Notes under the pieces: generated by a model
Told to the model about the DNA's origin: nothing
What the model saw: the letters and a program-made list of their open reading frames with translations, nothing else
The model's database searches: none
In this document: positions 1-12,650 of the stretch, in pieces
How positions within the stretch are numbered: the first letter of the stretch is position 1
How the letters are laid out: the number at the start of each line of letters is the position of its first letter
Assembly (NCBI GenBank): GCA_015680685.1
Contig: MNCI01000200.1
Span: 1 to 64,000, forward strand
Direction: 5' to 3'
DNA from: Gnetum montanum
Lineage: Eukaryota; Streptophyta; Gnetopsida; Gnetales; Gnetaceae
Length of the DNA stretch: 64,000 nucleotides
Made by a program: the position numbers and the translations under genes

Positions 1-375
1 CTCGTAATCAAGTCGTACTTGAACGCACTAGGAAAGTAGCAAATAAAGCAATAAATGAAACCATGTGCTGCAAGGTTTATCCAAACAAGTTCGTCTTTAT
101 TGTCGTACACAACTTGGGTTCAGGTTACAAGCTGCTCGAATAAAGAGCCGTTCACTCTAGGACTCCTACTGCGGGCACATGGGGAAAAATTCTAACTCTG
201 GAGTGATCAATCTGCTAGAGCTTCGCTACACTAGCCAGGATTGGGAAATAAGGGGAGTGCCACCTCTTATTTATAGAAATGGCGGCGGGACGCGATATCG
301 CATACGCGATATTGCAGGAGAAGACGCGATATCACGTACGCGATATCGTGGCCTAGTGTAAATCGCGTCTCATCA
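1..375 (-). repeat. LTR end, GATATC-type family (same as D and F)
   Basis: This is the end of an LTR whose other end lies outside the window. It ends CTCATCA, the complement of the TGATGAG start seen in the D, F and solo LTRs. The reverse strand holds a TATAAATAAG box near 271 and, before it, repeated GATATC palindromes at 297-350. AATAAAG near 134 (reverse strand) suits a poly(A) signal. The bases after 375 are not a polypurine tract, so this is either a solo LTR or the 5' LTR of a minus-strand element to the left. Confidence 0.85.
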
Positions 376-1056
376 CTTATATATATTATGTGTATTATAC
401 TAATGCACTAACTTGTATGGAAGATTGGAAACATTTGGCTTTGGTAAAATAAGATTTCTTCCTCTTACCATTACACCAAGCAATAAAAGGAACTACAGCT
501 ACTTTAGCTGCGTCTATAAAATAATATCAATAAAAATAATAATATATTTATCAAAAATGTCAAAAAATAAAAAAATGCAAATGCACATTGAAAAATTTAA
601 CTTTGAAGCTTAACATGTAGAGTGTGTCATTTTTATTTTTACCCAAAGTCATTGATTATATAATCATATGTTCTCTTCTTAAAAAGATATTAAATTTCTT
701 ATCACAAGAAACATGCAATGATCAAACAAATAGAATATAAGCTATGGCTAAGATAATTAACTAAATAAAATAAAGATCTCAAGGGTAAACTAATAAGTGT
801 TAGTCTTAAAAGATAAGAGTAAAATTATAAGATAGAGCTATCAGTCACATGTTGTACTTTATATAAAAGATGTAGACAATCCTTATTCATGCCATTATGC
901 CCTTGTATAATTGTAGTGTAAATTATGTGGGAAAAAATTACTAGAAATAAGAAACTATTTTTGGCCAAGAGGCTAATTACCAATGACATTTTGTCACGTT
1001 CTATTTTGTCAATGTGAAGTTCTACCATGCATTGTCCATCACATTATATTTAGTAG
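376..1056. other. AT-rich spacer, nothing recognised
   Basis: No coding pattern, LTR end or repeat could be recognised. Short open frames here have no family resemblance. Confidence 0.5.
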
Positions 1057-1622
1057 ACATGGGACCCACTCTACTTCTTACAGTCTTAATGTCATGCATA
1101 TAAGATGTCAATGCTTCGAAATCAACACATAGGACCCACTCAACTTATTAAGGCCTTAATGTCACACATATAATATGTCAATGCTCCACATGGAATCCAC
1201 TCAACTTATTAAAGCCTTAATGTCATGCATATAATATGTCAACACTGCCAACTTAGCACATGGAACCCACTCAGCTTCTTAAGGTCTTAAAGTCATGCTT
1301 ATAATATGTTAAAGCCTTCTTGTCATGCATATAATATGTCAACATTGTCAACTCAACACATGCGATCCACTCAGCTTTTTAAAATCTTAATGTCATGCAT
1401 ATAACATGTCAACACTTCCAACTTAGCATATGGGACCCACTTAACTTCTTAAGGCCTTAATATCACACATATAATATGTCAATTTTGCCAACTCAGCACA
1501 TGGGACCCACTCAACTTTTTAAGGCCTTAATGTCACACATATAATATGTCAATACTACCAACTTGATACAGGGGATCTACTCAACTTCTTAAGGTCTTTT
1601 TGTCACATATAATATGTCAAAT
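1057..1622. repeat. Tandem array, about eight units of ~70 bp
   Basis: Each unit reads roughly GGACCCACTCAACTTCTTAA, then GGCCTTAATGTCA, then CATATAATATGTCAA and a variable CCAACTTAGCACAT tail. Units vary in length by a few bases and one (about 1260-1360) contains an internal partial duplication. It is not part of any LTR found in the window. Confidence 0.85.
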
Positions 1623-2529
1623 ACATCATAAATTTTAAATTATTTTTCTAAAATAAACTTAATCTTAACAAAGAAATAAACTTTCTAAAAATATCTCTAC
1701 AACTAAAATAAATTTTCTTAAAATAACCTCTTACATAATATGAACCCTTTAAAATACATAAATTTGCTAAAAACAACCTGATTCTAACAATCTTAACTAT
1801 GCTTCTAATTGCTAAAATAAATAACTCAATGGCTTTATTTTCAAAAGTTCATGTAGATTTCTAAAAGCATTAAAGATGGAAGGCAAAGATATAAAATTTC
1901 TAAGAGAATGTACATTACAATAATAAATTTTTGTACGAACACAATTTGAGTTTCTAAAAATAACTAAGATGTATAATAAGGACTTAAAATTATTAAGATG
2001 AATTATTAAATAATAAATTTTTTAACAATAAATAAAATAAAAAATTAATTTTTGAAAATCACAAAAGGTTAGACAAGTGAGATAAAGATCATTTGAATTA
2101 AATTAAAGAAAGGTTTGATGTTATGCTTAATGCATCAACCAAAGAATAAAAATTAATAAGTTTTCTAACTAAAATTTATTACATTTTCTAAAAATAACTC
2201 AAATTTTCCAAAACTAACTCAATGCTAAAAAAGAAATAAATTTTATAAAAATAAGTAAGAAAAGATAAGGAAATGTGGTGGGATATTAAGATGCATAATA
2301 ATAAATAAGATAAAATGTGGTAGGATGATAATTTTTCTAACAATAAGTGAAGTACATAATTTTTAAAAAATCAAATTTTAAAAGTAAGTAAAGTTAAACA
2401 AGTGAGGTAGGCACTCATAGAAGAATAGAAAAAAATGATAAAATTTCTAAAATAACATTCTCTATAAGTTCAAAAAAATCAAATCAATCTATTTAAATTT
2501 AATCAACCTTCCAAAAAATACTTCTTTAA
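1623..2529. other. AT-rich low-complexity spacer
   Basis: Degenerate TTTCTAAAAATAACTC-like words recur at irregular spacing. This may be decayed noncoding sequence of the C element upstream of its protease, but gag cannot be recognised, unlike in copy C'. Confidence 0.4.
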
Positions 2530-2544
2530 CTTACATCACCATAT

Positions 2545-3916
2545 GCATTAGAGACAACATGTCGCTACCATTAGTGCACATGAATGATGGAGCCAGAACC
2601 AATGTCATCTCATGGACAATCATTTGTTGTCTCATCCTTGAAAAATAGGTCACATACTATAACTACAATTCTTCTCTAGTTTCATTTCATAGCACTAGAG
2701 TAAAAATCTTAGGAATGATAAAATTGCCTTTTTCTATAGGGAGTATGATTGCATTTGAGGCTATATTTTATGTCATTAAAGATTCATCTAGAGTTAATGC
2801 TATCTTAGGATGACCTTGGTTAGCATACAAGTGTGTTGTTGCATCACCCTTATATCAAGGAATACACTTCCCTTGTAAAGATAATGAAATAGTCTTACGT
2901 GCTAATCCTAAAATCCCAACTGATGAGTGGCGAGGTACCCCTACACTCAACCATATGAATACGAGCATTTCATGCACAATCTGGTCAAACTCCAAGGACT
3001 AAGTGCTTACGCACCTTAATGGAACACTTAAGGTTAATCAATCGTTGTCTTCCCAAACTTACTTGTATTGTCATGGTTGTATGGTTAAGTAAGCTTGAGG
3101 TATGTGATTTTTATAACTTTTATCTTTTTAATGTCTTATGCTAATAAGGGAATGTGAAGAGAACTAAGTGACTAACTTTTGTTAACTATTCACTAACTAC
3201 GTTCTAATTGTTCCTAACACCAGTATCCGTTCCCACTTGTCACACACATCCTGAACCAGTGCAACGTTGCTGGGATTACCAAACGCTAATCGTTACTGGA
3301 TTACCAAGCACTACACACATGCTCGAAGCGGTCATACTAAGTGTACTTAACTAGGAGAGTCAAGGGTTGAGAGAGATTAATTAAATAGGAAAGCATTTAA
3401 ACATTCATCAATAATTAATTACTATTTAGCTTAGTCTATATGCTACAAGGTTTATGATAAAGTTCGTCTTTATTGCCATACACAAATGTGTGCTTAGGTA
3501 AAATTTGCTCAAATAAAGATCTGTTCACTTTAAGACTCCTACTGCGGGCACATGAAAATTATTCTAACTCTGGAATGGTAAAATTTCAAGAGTTTAGCTA
3601 AGGGTCTAAGTCTAACTGCCTAGAATAAGGAAAGCCACCTCTTATTTATAGAAATTGAGGCAGGTCACGATATCGCGACTCATCACCAACTATTTTACAA
3701 TCAAATGTATTGGAAGAGTCTAGGTTAGGATCTCAACTTGCTCTTGTTGGCCAAATGTTCTCAACAAAAGAAAATAAAGAAGCAAATACATCCTTTCCTT
3801 GATCATTTAGCACCTACAAATTTGTGGATGTAGGATTTGGTGAATTAGATGTCATTGAATCCATCAAAAGCATAAAAATTTTCACTAGGTTTGATGCTAG
3901 GAAATCCATCGCTAAG
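2545..3916 (+). pseudogene. C protease, split by a solo LTR
   Basis: The aspartic protease core reads MNDGARTNVISW, where the family has a D-[DG]-G-A catalytic motif, so the catalytic Asp is Asn here. A later INAILG-PWLAY matches the conserved ILGRPWL with a stop at the Arg. The frame resumes after the solo LTR at 3691 and runs to a GTATTG donor at 3917. The parallel uninterrupted copy is at 54270-55097. Stops and the LTR make it inactive. Confidence 0.7.
2921..3685 (-). mobile_element. Solo LTR in the C protease, TSD CCAAC
   Basis: The LTR starts TGATGAGTGGCGAGGTACCC and ends CTCATCA, with the reverse-strand TATA box (CTTATTTATAG on plus) near 3638. It is flanked by perfect 5-bp duplications CCAAC at 2916-2920 and 3686-3690. 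The C' copy shows the empty site (AATCCCAACTATTTC near 54868). A lone LTR with an intact duplication indicates LTR-LTR recombination after insertion. Confidence 0.93.
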
Positions 3917-4851
3917 GTATTGTAGTCCTAAATATTTTCTTACCTTTTATACTTTATCTTTATTTCTTTTTTATGTTTCATATGTTTATGTATGTTTCTT
4001 AGTATAAAGTTAGTTTTAGCTTCTTAACATAAATTTCATTATTTTACTTTGTTATTTTTAATCATGCTTTCTTAATTAACATAGTCTTATTACTTTATTT
4101 TAGGATTTACTTCTCTTCATATTACATTTTGATCACATTTTATGTTCAATTTTTTCTTCATATTTTTCCTTAAAAAATCACAAAGTTACTAACGTAAAAA
4201 ATAAAAATAAAAATCATAAAAATAGAAAACTAAAAAGATGATAAACATATAAAACTCAAAAGTAATAAACAACGATAGTCCTCTTACATAGCCCTATAAT
4301 GTAATTCTCAAGCTCTATACAAATATCCATGCAAGTTCATTTCAACATTTAGAAAATTTATACCTTTTAATTTTTAATTTTCTATACCTTAGAAAATTTT
4401 CTAGCTTTGGCTTTATGTTGAAAACTTAGAAAATTTTTCTAACTCCTCTACCTTGATTCCATGACATAAAAAGTTCTCTAACTTTTGTATGCTTTAGAAA
4501 ATATGTTAATGCTTTTGTCTTTTTCAAACTTAAAAAATTTTCTAACTCTTTTGTCTATCCTAGATTTAGAAAATTTTCTAACTCTTCTATCTTTCCCAAA
4601 CTTAGAAAATTTTCTAACTCTCCTATCTTTCCTAGACTTAGAAAATTTTTCTACCACTATTGCCATACTTAGACAAATTGTTCATCCTTTCCCAATACTT
4701 AGAATCTTCTTCCTATATCTCCCTTAAAAAATGTAATTTTTTTCTAACTCTTTCCATTTTGTGCAAGCAAACTTGAAATGTTTTTCAACTTTTTTCTTAT
4801 TTTAATCTTATTTTATTATATAACTCTTTCTCTCTCTCTCATGATTTATAG
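3917..4851 (+). other. Putative pol intron of C between protease and RT
   Basis: The protease frame ends at CTAAG|GTATTG and the RT frame opens after TTTATAG|GCCATGG, with a long pyrimidine-rich tract before the acceptor. Ogre elements are known to carry an intron between protease and RT, so this is read as the same feature. Copy C' has the equivalent spacer (55098-56051) but its donor GT is mutated to AT. Splicing is inferred, not shown. Confidence 0.6.
4376..4720. repeat. Tandem repeats of palindrome TTAGAAAATTTTCTAA in C intron
   Basis: Units of about 33-36 bp each hold a 16-bp perfect palindrome or a decayed form. Perfect copies are at 4566-4581 and 4602-4617. The linker is CTC(T/C)(T/C)CTATCTTTCCTAGAC-like. 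The same array occurs in C' at 55548-55915. Confidence 0.85.
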
Positions 4852-6890
4852 GCCATGGTTCCTAAGTTACTCCTTTGTTTGTGTAAACCACTCATCTTGG
4901 ACGGGCCCCATGGTCAAATCTCCCAACCTCTTAATGAGGATTTGATTGATCTTTCATCCCTTGAACCCTTAGATTCTATCAAACCTTTCATTCTTGGATT
5001 GCAAACCTATTTTAACTAATTATCCATTACTAGAGCTCACTATAACAAATCATTAAAATGAGAAAAAGACCTTACAAATGGAGGAAAACTAGCCACACGA
5101 CATTAAGAAATCCATTTTAGAAACACTTAGAAAATGTTCTAATCATCTTTGAATGGGGATATGATTATATACTTGGTCTGGATTCCATTCTTGTTTGACA
5201 TAACATCATACTTGAAAAAGATTCCAAACTTGTCAAGAAAAAAGCCTAAAAAATCAAGCTTGATCTAGCCTTAGTCATAAAAGATAGGATTACCAAACTT
5301 TAAAATACTACATTTATATGTCCTATAGATTACTCTAATTGGGTATCCAACATGGTGGTTGTTCCTAAGAAAAATAGAGCTATTAGGATATGCATCAATT
5401 TTCATAACCTTGAGAAGGTGACATTGAAAGATGGTTGTTTGCTATCAAACATTGATCAACTCATAGACACACGAATAGGTAACACCTTAATTTGTTTCAT
5501 AAATGGTTTTTCTTGCTACAACTAAATTCAAATTAATCCTAAGCATTAATGCTTTACAATTTTCATGACCCAATGGGGAACCTTTTGTTATAGAAAAAAG
5601 CCTTTTAGGCTTAAAAATGTTAGAGTAACATACCAACGGGCCATGACCTTCATCTTTAGTGACCTGATGTTTAAAATTATCAAAGATTATGTGGATGATC
5701 TAATAGTCAAGTCTATCATTGCAACAGACCATCCCATAGACTTATACTTAGTGTTGGCTCATTACAATAAGTATGGACTCTACTTGAACCCCAAGAATTG
5801 CATTTTTGACATAGAAATAGACAAGATGTTAGGGTTTCTAGTTTCAACTAATTGTATATTAGTAGATCCTAACAAAGTCAAAGCAATCATAAATCTTTCA
5901 CCACCTAAGTATCTAAAGGACATGCATATTTTGCAAGGAAGACTCCAATCCATTCTTCATTTCATATGCAATTTTAGTAACCAAGTCCATTTCATTTCTC
6001 TTTTTCTTAAGAAATATACAACTTTCAAATGGAACTCAAAGTGTGGAGAGGATTTTTATGTAATAAAGAGTGTCCTTACCAACCTTCCCATCCTTAATCC
6101 TCCTTAATTTGTTCTTGCTTTATATCTCTATCTTTCTAAGTCTATTCACTCTATCACAACCATGCTTTACCAATGACGTGAAGATGGTGCTAATCCCCCT
6201 ATCTATTACATCTCTCATCTTTTCTTTGATTGAAAAACATGTTACATGGACATAGAAAAACATTTTTTGGGCCTTGTCGTTGCATTTAATAAATGGAGAC
6301 ACTACATACTAGGGGCAAAGGTTCATGTCATTTTCTGAGAAAATATTTTATGATCTATTGCCACCAACCCATACAATAAAAACTACATGACAAAAAGAAA
6401 ACATTCTTTTAACTAAATTTGAATTATCCTACCTTGTCCACTACTTGATTAAGGGACAAATCATCATGAATTTTCTTCCTTTCACTCCACTCTTTGAACC
6501 ATCTATTCTGATGCTCCAACCTCCTTCCCCACTCCTCCCTTGAGAAACTAAGTAAGGAAGAGATAATTCCTCCTCTAACTATGACATTGAAACATGAGGA
6601 TTTTGATTCACATTTATATTTTTAGGATGTGCATACAACCCAAGGTTCAAGCACAGCTTGTGTTCTAAACTACCAAGGTATGGATACAAATTATTAGACT
6701 TATAAATTTAATTTTTCATTTACTAACAATGTGCTAGAATATGAAGTTCTCAATTGAGGTTTGCTCTTAGCCATTTAACTTAGAATCAAAAGGCTTTTCA
6801 TACATGATGATTCCCAACTTGTTGTATGCTAGGTAAATAATGAATACACTTTCAAAGCCAAACATCTTCAACCTTATCTAGACTTAGCAA
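4852..6890 (+). pseudogene. C reverse transcriptase and RNase H remnant
   Basis: RT motifs are in order: SNWVSNMVVVPKKN, ICINFHNL, a decayed DGFSGYNQI (INGFSCYN-IQIN), TFCYRK, the catalytic YVDDLIV near 5690, LNPKNCIF, MLGFLVS and LQGRLQSI. Frames shift and stops interrupt several places; the longest open stretch is 5565-6107. RNase H signal after 6110 is very weak. This is the same clade as element A, which keeps the domain intact. Confidence 0.8.
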
Positions 6891-6958
6891 AAATTTTGAT
6901 TTCTCATTTTGATGAATGCTTACTGACATATATCCACTATTTAAAAATCATGCTTGTT

Positions 6959-7802
6959 GATGCACTAACTACTTTTTCTCTTTTTGCCAATCCTACTTTT
7001 CTCAAGGATCATTTGTCTCATTCAACACAAGATACACCTATTACACTCACAAATATACAATGCATGGGCTTAGTTAACTTAGAAGAAGATGAACAATACC
7101 GTGATATCATACAATACTTGCAAACAAAAGAGACCCCTTATGTATCTATCTTATTTTAAAAATGATTCTCTTTATAAACATTATAAACATTTTTATATTG
7201 TCAATCTTGATATTTTATGTCATAGCTCTATGTCAGGTATTCTTATGCATTATCTAAGTCATGACAAAGCACAAAAATTTTTAGAATAGGTTCATATCTA
7301 TGAAGGTCATTTAGGCTAATAGTCTCTAGTAGCTCATATCATTTCATTAGGTTGCTAGTAGCCTATGATGTCTAGGGATGCACTAACTAATTTTTCTCTT
7401 TTTTCCAATCATACTTTTCTCAAGGATCATTTGTCTCATTCAACACAAGATACACCTATTACACTCATAGATATACAATGCATGGGCTTAGTTAACTTAG
7501 AAGAAGATGAACAATACCATGATATCATAAAATACTTGCAAACCAAAGAGACCCCCTATGTATCTATCTTATTTTTAAAATGATTATCTTTGTAAACATT
7601 CTAAATAGTTTTATATTTTCAATCTTGATATTTTATGTCGCATCTCTATGTCAGGTATTCTTATGCATTATCTAAGTCATGACAAAGCATAAAAATTTTT
7701 AGAATAGGTTCATTTTGGTATCTATGAAGGTCATTTAGGCTCATAGTCTCTAGTAGCTCATATCATTTCATTAGGTTGCTAGTAGCCTACGATGTCTAGT
7801 GA
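6959..7802 (+). repeat. ~420-bp tandem duplication inside C (RNase H/integrase border)
   Basis: The block starting GATGCACTAACTA occurs at 6959 and again at 7377. Its ending, TAGTAGCCTATGATGTCTAG, occurs near 7360 and again near 7786. The copies are close to identical apart from scattered substitutions and a few small indels, although the surrounding element is heavily decayed. Confidence 0.9.
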
Positions 7803-8611
7803 TGTAGATACGATAGTTAAAATTTATGATACATGTCAACATCATGCTTTGCTTATTTATGTTTGATCTTAAGAGTTTAGAATGTTCAAAATCATATGAC
7901 CTTTCCAAAAATGGGGGTTGGATCTCATAGGCTCTATTAATCCTCTATCTTCTTCTAGTCATCAGTTTATTTTAACAATCGCTAAATATTTTACTAAGTG
8001 GGTTAAAGCTATTTCTTTAAGAACTGCAACTTCTAAGTATGTTTTTCATTTCATTTTGGATTATATAATTGCTTACTTTAGTATCCTTCTCTACATTGTG
8101 ATTGATAATGGACCTTAATTCAAGAGTAAAGAACTAACCAAATTATCTAATCAATAGCAAATTACCTAATCATTTTAACCTTAATATTACTTGCAATCCA
8201 ATGGGTAAGTTGAGTTAACCAATAAATCCCTCATTTGTTTGTTGAGAACTATGGTTGATAAATCCCAATGTAACTAGCAAACTTAGTTATTCCACATCCT
8301 ATAGGTCTACTATACTACCTTCTAAATAACAACCAATCGAATCCCTTCATGCTTACCTATGGATCAAAAGCTATGTTGCTAGTGGAGTTTGATGTGCCTT
8401 CTTTTCATATGGCCTTGAAAAATTGAATGAGAGATGAGGAGAATGATATCATGCATTGTGTTGAGCTAGACACACTTGAGGAAAATCAAAAGAAAATAAT
8501 AATTAATATCAAAAATCATCAAGAAGTTATGAACCATCAACATGATAAGTATGTTAGACTTAGAAACATCAAAGAAGGTGACCTTGTCCTTAGGCATTTT
8601 CCTAAGGTCAA
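7803..8611 (+). pseudogene. C integrase, 5' part (interrupted by B)
   Basis: The catalytic core is visible as WGLDLIGSINP (first Asp), FTKWVKAISL and VIDNGP (second Asp), which is followed at once by a stop in place of Gln. Sequence after 8119 is shifted and poor until the C-terminal stretch KEGDLVLRHF at about 8571. Element B then interrupts; coding sense resumes at 21803. Confidence 0.75.
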
Positions 8612-9541
8612 TGATGAGTGTCAAAGTGTTGTGTTGATGGGACCCTATTTACATGGTGTTGCCTAGTCGATAGGACGACATCAACGTAGCATTTGCTACA
8701 TTTATGGGGTGTCATCAATGCAGTAGTATAGAAAAAACTATAAATATGAGCTCCCAACTATGTTTATGGGGGATTCAAGTCATAGTAGTAGCAGAGCTCT
8801 TATAGTTTTTCAATTTGAAAGTTAGAGTATTTAGTCAGATTATTTCTCTGAGTGCTCGCAGCAAGAGTTAGAAAGTATACAGATCTTTATTCGAGCATTG
8901 TTATACTTGAATCACACTAGTGTGTATGAAAATAAAGATGAGCCTTTTGATCAAACCTTGTAGCACTTAGAATAGATTAATGATTTGGTTATGCATTTAT
9001 TGCTTTCATTAATTATGTTGTTAATTAAGCTAAATTAAATTTCAAGTAATTAGTTAATTAATTAAGCTAAATAGATTAAACACATAAGTATGACCACTTC
9101 GAGCTAAACACGTATTTTCTTGGTAATCCCAACAACATTATTACTTGGTGCACCTAGTAACATAATGCTTGGTGACCTAGCAATCGATACATGGGTTCAG
9201 AACGTGTATGGGAAGTGTGACTAGATGCTTATGTGAGGATTAGTTAGAGATTAGTTAGTTAGTTAAATTAAATTAGTTATAAAATTACTTCATCTCTCTA
9301 CTTTAAGCACCAAACAACATAAAACAATAAATAATAAAAATCATATGCCTTAATTACACTTAACCATACCATGTGTATCACAAGTTTAATTGGGAAGACA
9401 ACGAATGATCTTTAGGGCAAGGTTTACTTCCTAGAAGACTAGTGCACCAGAAACTATAGAGTCCATGGAAGTTGATCCAATCATGCATGAATGCTTCATG
9501 ATTTGTATGGTTGGGCATAGGGGTACCTTAACCACTCATCA
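8612..9541 (+). repeat. B 5' LTR
   Basis: It starts TGATGAG and ends CTCATCA. TATAAATA lies at 8739-8746 and AATAAA at 8931-8936. U3 carries GGGACC/CATCAA words, decayed copies of the CCCCATCGATGGGG-type motif better seen in the 3' LTR. Confidence 0.92.
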
Positions 9542-9560
9542 TTGGTACCATTGCTGAGGA
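9542..9560 (+). other. B primer binding site (tRNA-Asp type)
   Basis: TTGGTACCATTGCTGAGGA directly follows the 5' LTR. It differs from the plant tRNA-Asp PBS (TGGCGCCGTTGCCGGGGA) only by C-to-T and G-to-A changes. Confidence 0.88.
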
Positions 9561-9692
9561 CTTTATTTGATGAAATGTGTACTATCTAGGATTAGTGAAC
9601 ATTATTCATATCGTTGGATGAATCCAAGGTTAACATCACTCTCACATGACATATAATTACATAAGCACATTGATATTTTATTTGTTTGCAAA

Positions 9693-12170
9693 ATGTCTTC
9701 TTCTTCTCGTAGGCATGAAGATTTTGAACTACTAGTCCCACAATAATGTAAGGTGGTATATACTCATTCAAATGAGTATGTGCCTAATTTAACCTTCATC
9801 ATGGACTAGGATGAACAACCGCAATGGCATGATATGGAGGGCAATGTTGTAATGCCCCTTGATCGATCTATGCCCTTCATGCTGCTTCAAACTCTTACAA
9901 AGTTGGGCATCCAAGATATTTAAGAGGAATACATTGTAAATGGTTATGAAACTTAGGACTATCATCCCATCGACACACAATGTAGAAGAGATTAGCACTA
10001 GCAGAAGCATCATGAGGCTATGAAGGAAAAATGGTTTACCAATCTCTTGTTCCTGCTAAACCAAGATGACAATGAGGATCCTTCCTTTGAGGGCTCTCAA
10101 CATGATAATTCTCCATCCCTTGTTAATAGTGATGGGGGTGTGAACCTAAATCTACATTCTACTATCAACATTCTAAGTTCAGGAAAAGATCGCAATCAAG
10201 GCAAGAGCTCGAGAAAGCATCAAGATAATAAGAAATCTAATGAACATGGTTGTGAAAACTGAAGGGGAGTTGGTAGACACCATGGTGGTGGAAATACTCT
10301 TCCCTCTTCATCATCTTTATATATATCCTCTTCTTCCTCTTCTTCCTCTTCTTCCTCTTCTTCTAGTTTGGAAAGACACTGTAGAAGAAACAACCATGAT
10401 GAAGGTGATCAACAAGACAACAATGATCATAGAGCCCACCAAGAACGAAGGGGTAATAGAGGACATCATCAACAATAGTGAAATAATTATGATGATGAGC
10501 CTTTTTTGGCAACTTGAAGCATGATTAACATTGTAAAGGTAGTTAAGATTCCAACTAGGCATGTGAAAGATAGTTAGATTAAGTGCTTAGACATAAACAA
10601 TATTCTAAGATTTGAGGGGGATATAACTCTGATCCACATATGCATCTAAAAGCTTTCCACTATGCTTGTGCCTTACAAAACATTGAAAATGATTGTTGAA
10701 AACTCAAGATATTCCCTAGGATGCTCATTAGGAAAACAGAAAGTTGGTACTAGTCCTTAGGGCCAGAATCTATCTATCGATGGAATACAATGCTTGAGTT
10801 ATTCAATGAAATATACCAAACATACTCCAGAGTGTCTAATCTGAGAAGGTAAATCCAAGGTTGGAAATAAGGAACACATTAACCCTTGGATGCCACCATG
10901 GGAAAATATTATTCTCTCCTACACTAATTCCCTAGCCATGGTTATTCTTAGAGGGAACAACTGCACCACATCATAGATAGTTTTAGAGCAGAAACTAAAA
11001 GAACTCTTGCAGTTTACACCCAAGGAAGACTATCTGAATTGAGATATCATTAGATACAAAGGTTGATAGAGTAGGTTGTAAAAGAAGAAGGTGAATTGTG
11101 AAAAATGGAAAGTGTAGAAAAATATAATAGGAATCCTTCCATCAGGAAAAGGGAGGTTTGATTTTGTGATAAGGAGTCACCACTTGACGAATTCGTAAAT
11201 CAGAAAACCTTACCTATCCAAAAATCTATTTACAATATTTAAACAAATGTTGATAAATTATGGGACTCTTTGGATGAAAACTTCCAAACAACTATGAAGA
11301 TTGCTAAGGAATCCAAAGAGCAAAATAGTGATCGTCACTATAGGAGGTGAAAAGAAGTTGAATGTGCCTACCAAAGAGGTAAGGGAAAAGCTGCTATAGT
11401 ATAAGAAGTTGTGAAGATATATTTCAATGATGATAGTGGATGTAACATTTTTTAATATGAACATCTAAAGGGATGTTTTCCTATGGTGTCATACTTACAA
11501 GATTCTAGGATGTATGCATTAAATCCTTAACTAGTAAGGAGATAAGAACCTAGACGATTGCCTTATGCTTAGGGCAATCTAAGGTAGTTCCACTAACAAC
11601 AACAGGCTTACTATCCAATTGATGCTCCACAACAACCATATGAAAAATATCAATAGTGGCACCAACCACAATTTTGGGGAATGCCATTACCAAGACAGTA
11701 GTACCCTTACAAGCAATCAGATCCATACAGGTATTATGTTCAGCAACCCATTTCTCCATGAAGCTTTGAAAGCCACACCTCATTCTAGCATCACTATTAC
11801 CCTCTAGAGTACCATAAAACTCACTCATCATCTACTCAAGGGAAGAACCCATATCCATACCATCCTCTACATTTGTCTACACACATCCCTTCACTCTCAA
11901 CCTAGTTACCTCTTGCTCTATCCATGCAAGGAGAAATTCCCCCATAGTTGCAATAATGAAATGCTACAAGGGCTATAAACTTACAACCAACCTTCTAGCT
12001 AAGTGGTTCAAATAATCAATCCAGAAAATAACCATTTTTCTAATCCAAAAATCCTCCAAAACCCTGACAACCTAATGTAGTTGGTTACCTTGTATCTCCA
12101 ATATCCTCATCCTCCACATCAAATACATTCAAGTGCCCTTCAAACCAAACATTTCCTTAGATCCGCACTA
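9693..12170 (+). pseudogene. B gag
   Basis: ATG 9693 (MSSSSRRHEDF) matches the start of the F gag (MSSS at 62560). The N-terminal domain has NEYVPNLTF and WHDMEGNVV. A serine run encoded by (CTTCTTCCT) repeats follows at about 10300-10365, then RNH-rich sequence. The capsid-like part around 10590-11130 reads NILRFEG, YQTYSRVSNLRR and REQLHHIIDSFRAET, the same order as D, E and F. A nucleocapsid-like Cys/His cluster lies near 11445. Stops are frequent throughout. Confidence 0.8.
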
Positions 12171-12229
12171 TGATGTTAACCCATGTTGTTTCTAATTGAA
12201 TCAAGGCTAATAACCTTTTCATGAAAAGA

Positions 12230-12650
12230 TTTGACCTGGGAAGTCCTCTTATTTACTTGTAGATTACTAGACATGAGCCATGCAAGGCTCTTCTTGATTC
12301 TGATTGTCAATCTCATCTTCTATGACATGTACAAAGCTTGGAACCTACCACCTCTCAAGAAGAGAAACATTTGTTTGGAATTAAAAAACTAGTCAATAAC
12401 TATTCCTTTGAGGCTAACGGAGGACATTTTGATCATAGTTTGTGGGTGGTTTGATCCTACTAATATTTTGGTGATCAAGTTAGAGAACTACAAAGGTTAC
12501 TTCCCTATCATTATGGGAAGAGCATGGTTAAGCACAGTTGATGCAAAAATGGGCATAAGGGACCTCTCCTTGGAAATCTCTAAGGATAATGAATTTGGAT
12601 GACTAGAGAAGAAATGTGTTCTATGCATCATGTACAATGATAACGGGTGC
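12230..12650 (+). pseudogene. B aspartic protease
   Basis: The active-site region reads ALLDSDCQS, where the family has D-S-G, and the C-terminal signature is PIIMGRAWLST for ILGRPWL. The open part is 12408-12602. It continues the gag region and precedes RT without an intron-like spacer, unlike A and C. Confidence 0.7.

Noticed and set aside
4478-4727. Frames on both strands with repeated KFSK/LLSF peptides
   Set aside because: Translations of the intron palindrome array of C.
10317-10562. Minus-strand frame with Arg-rich repeat
   Set aside because: It is the complement of the (CTTCTTCCT) run that encodes Ser in the B gag.
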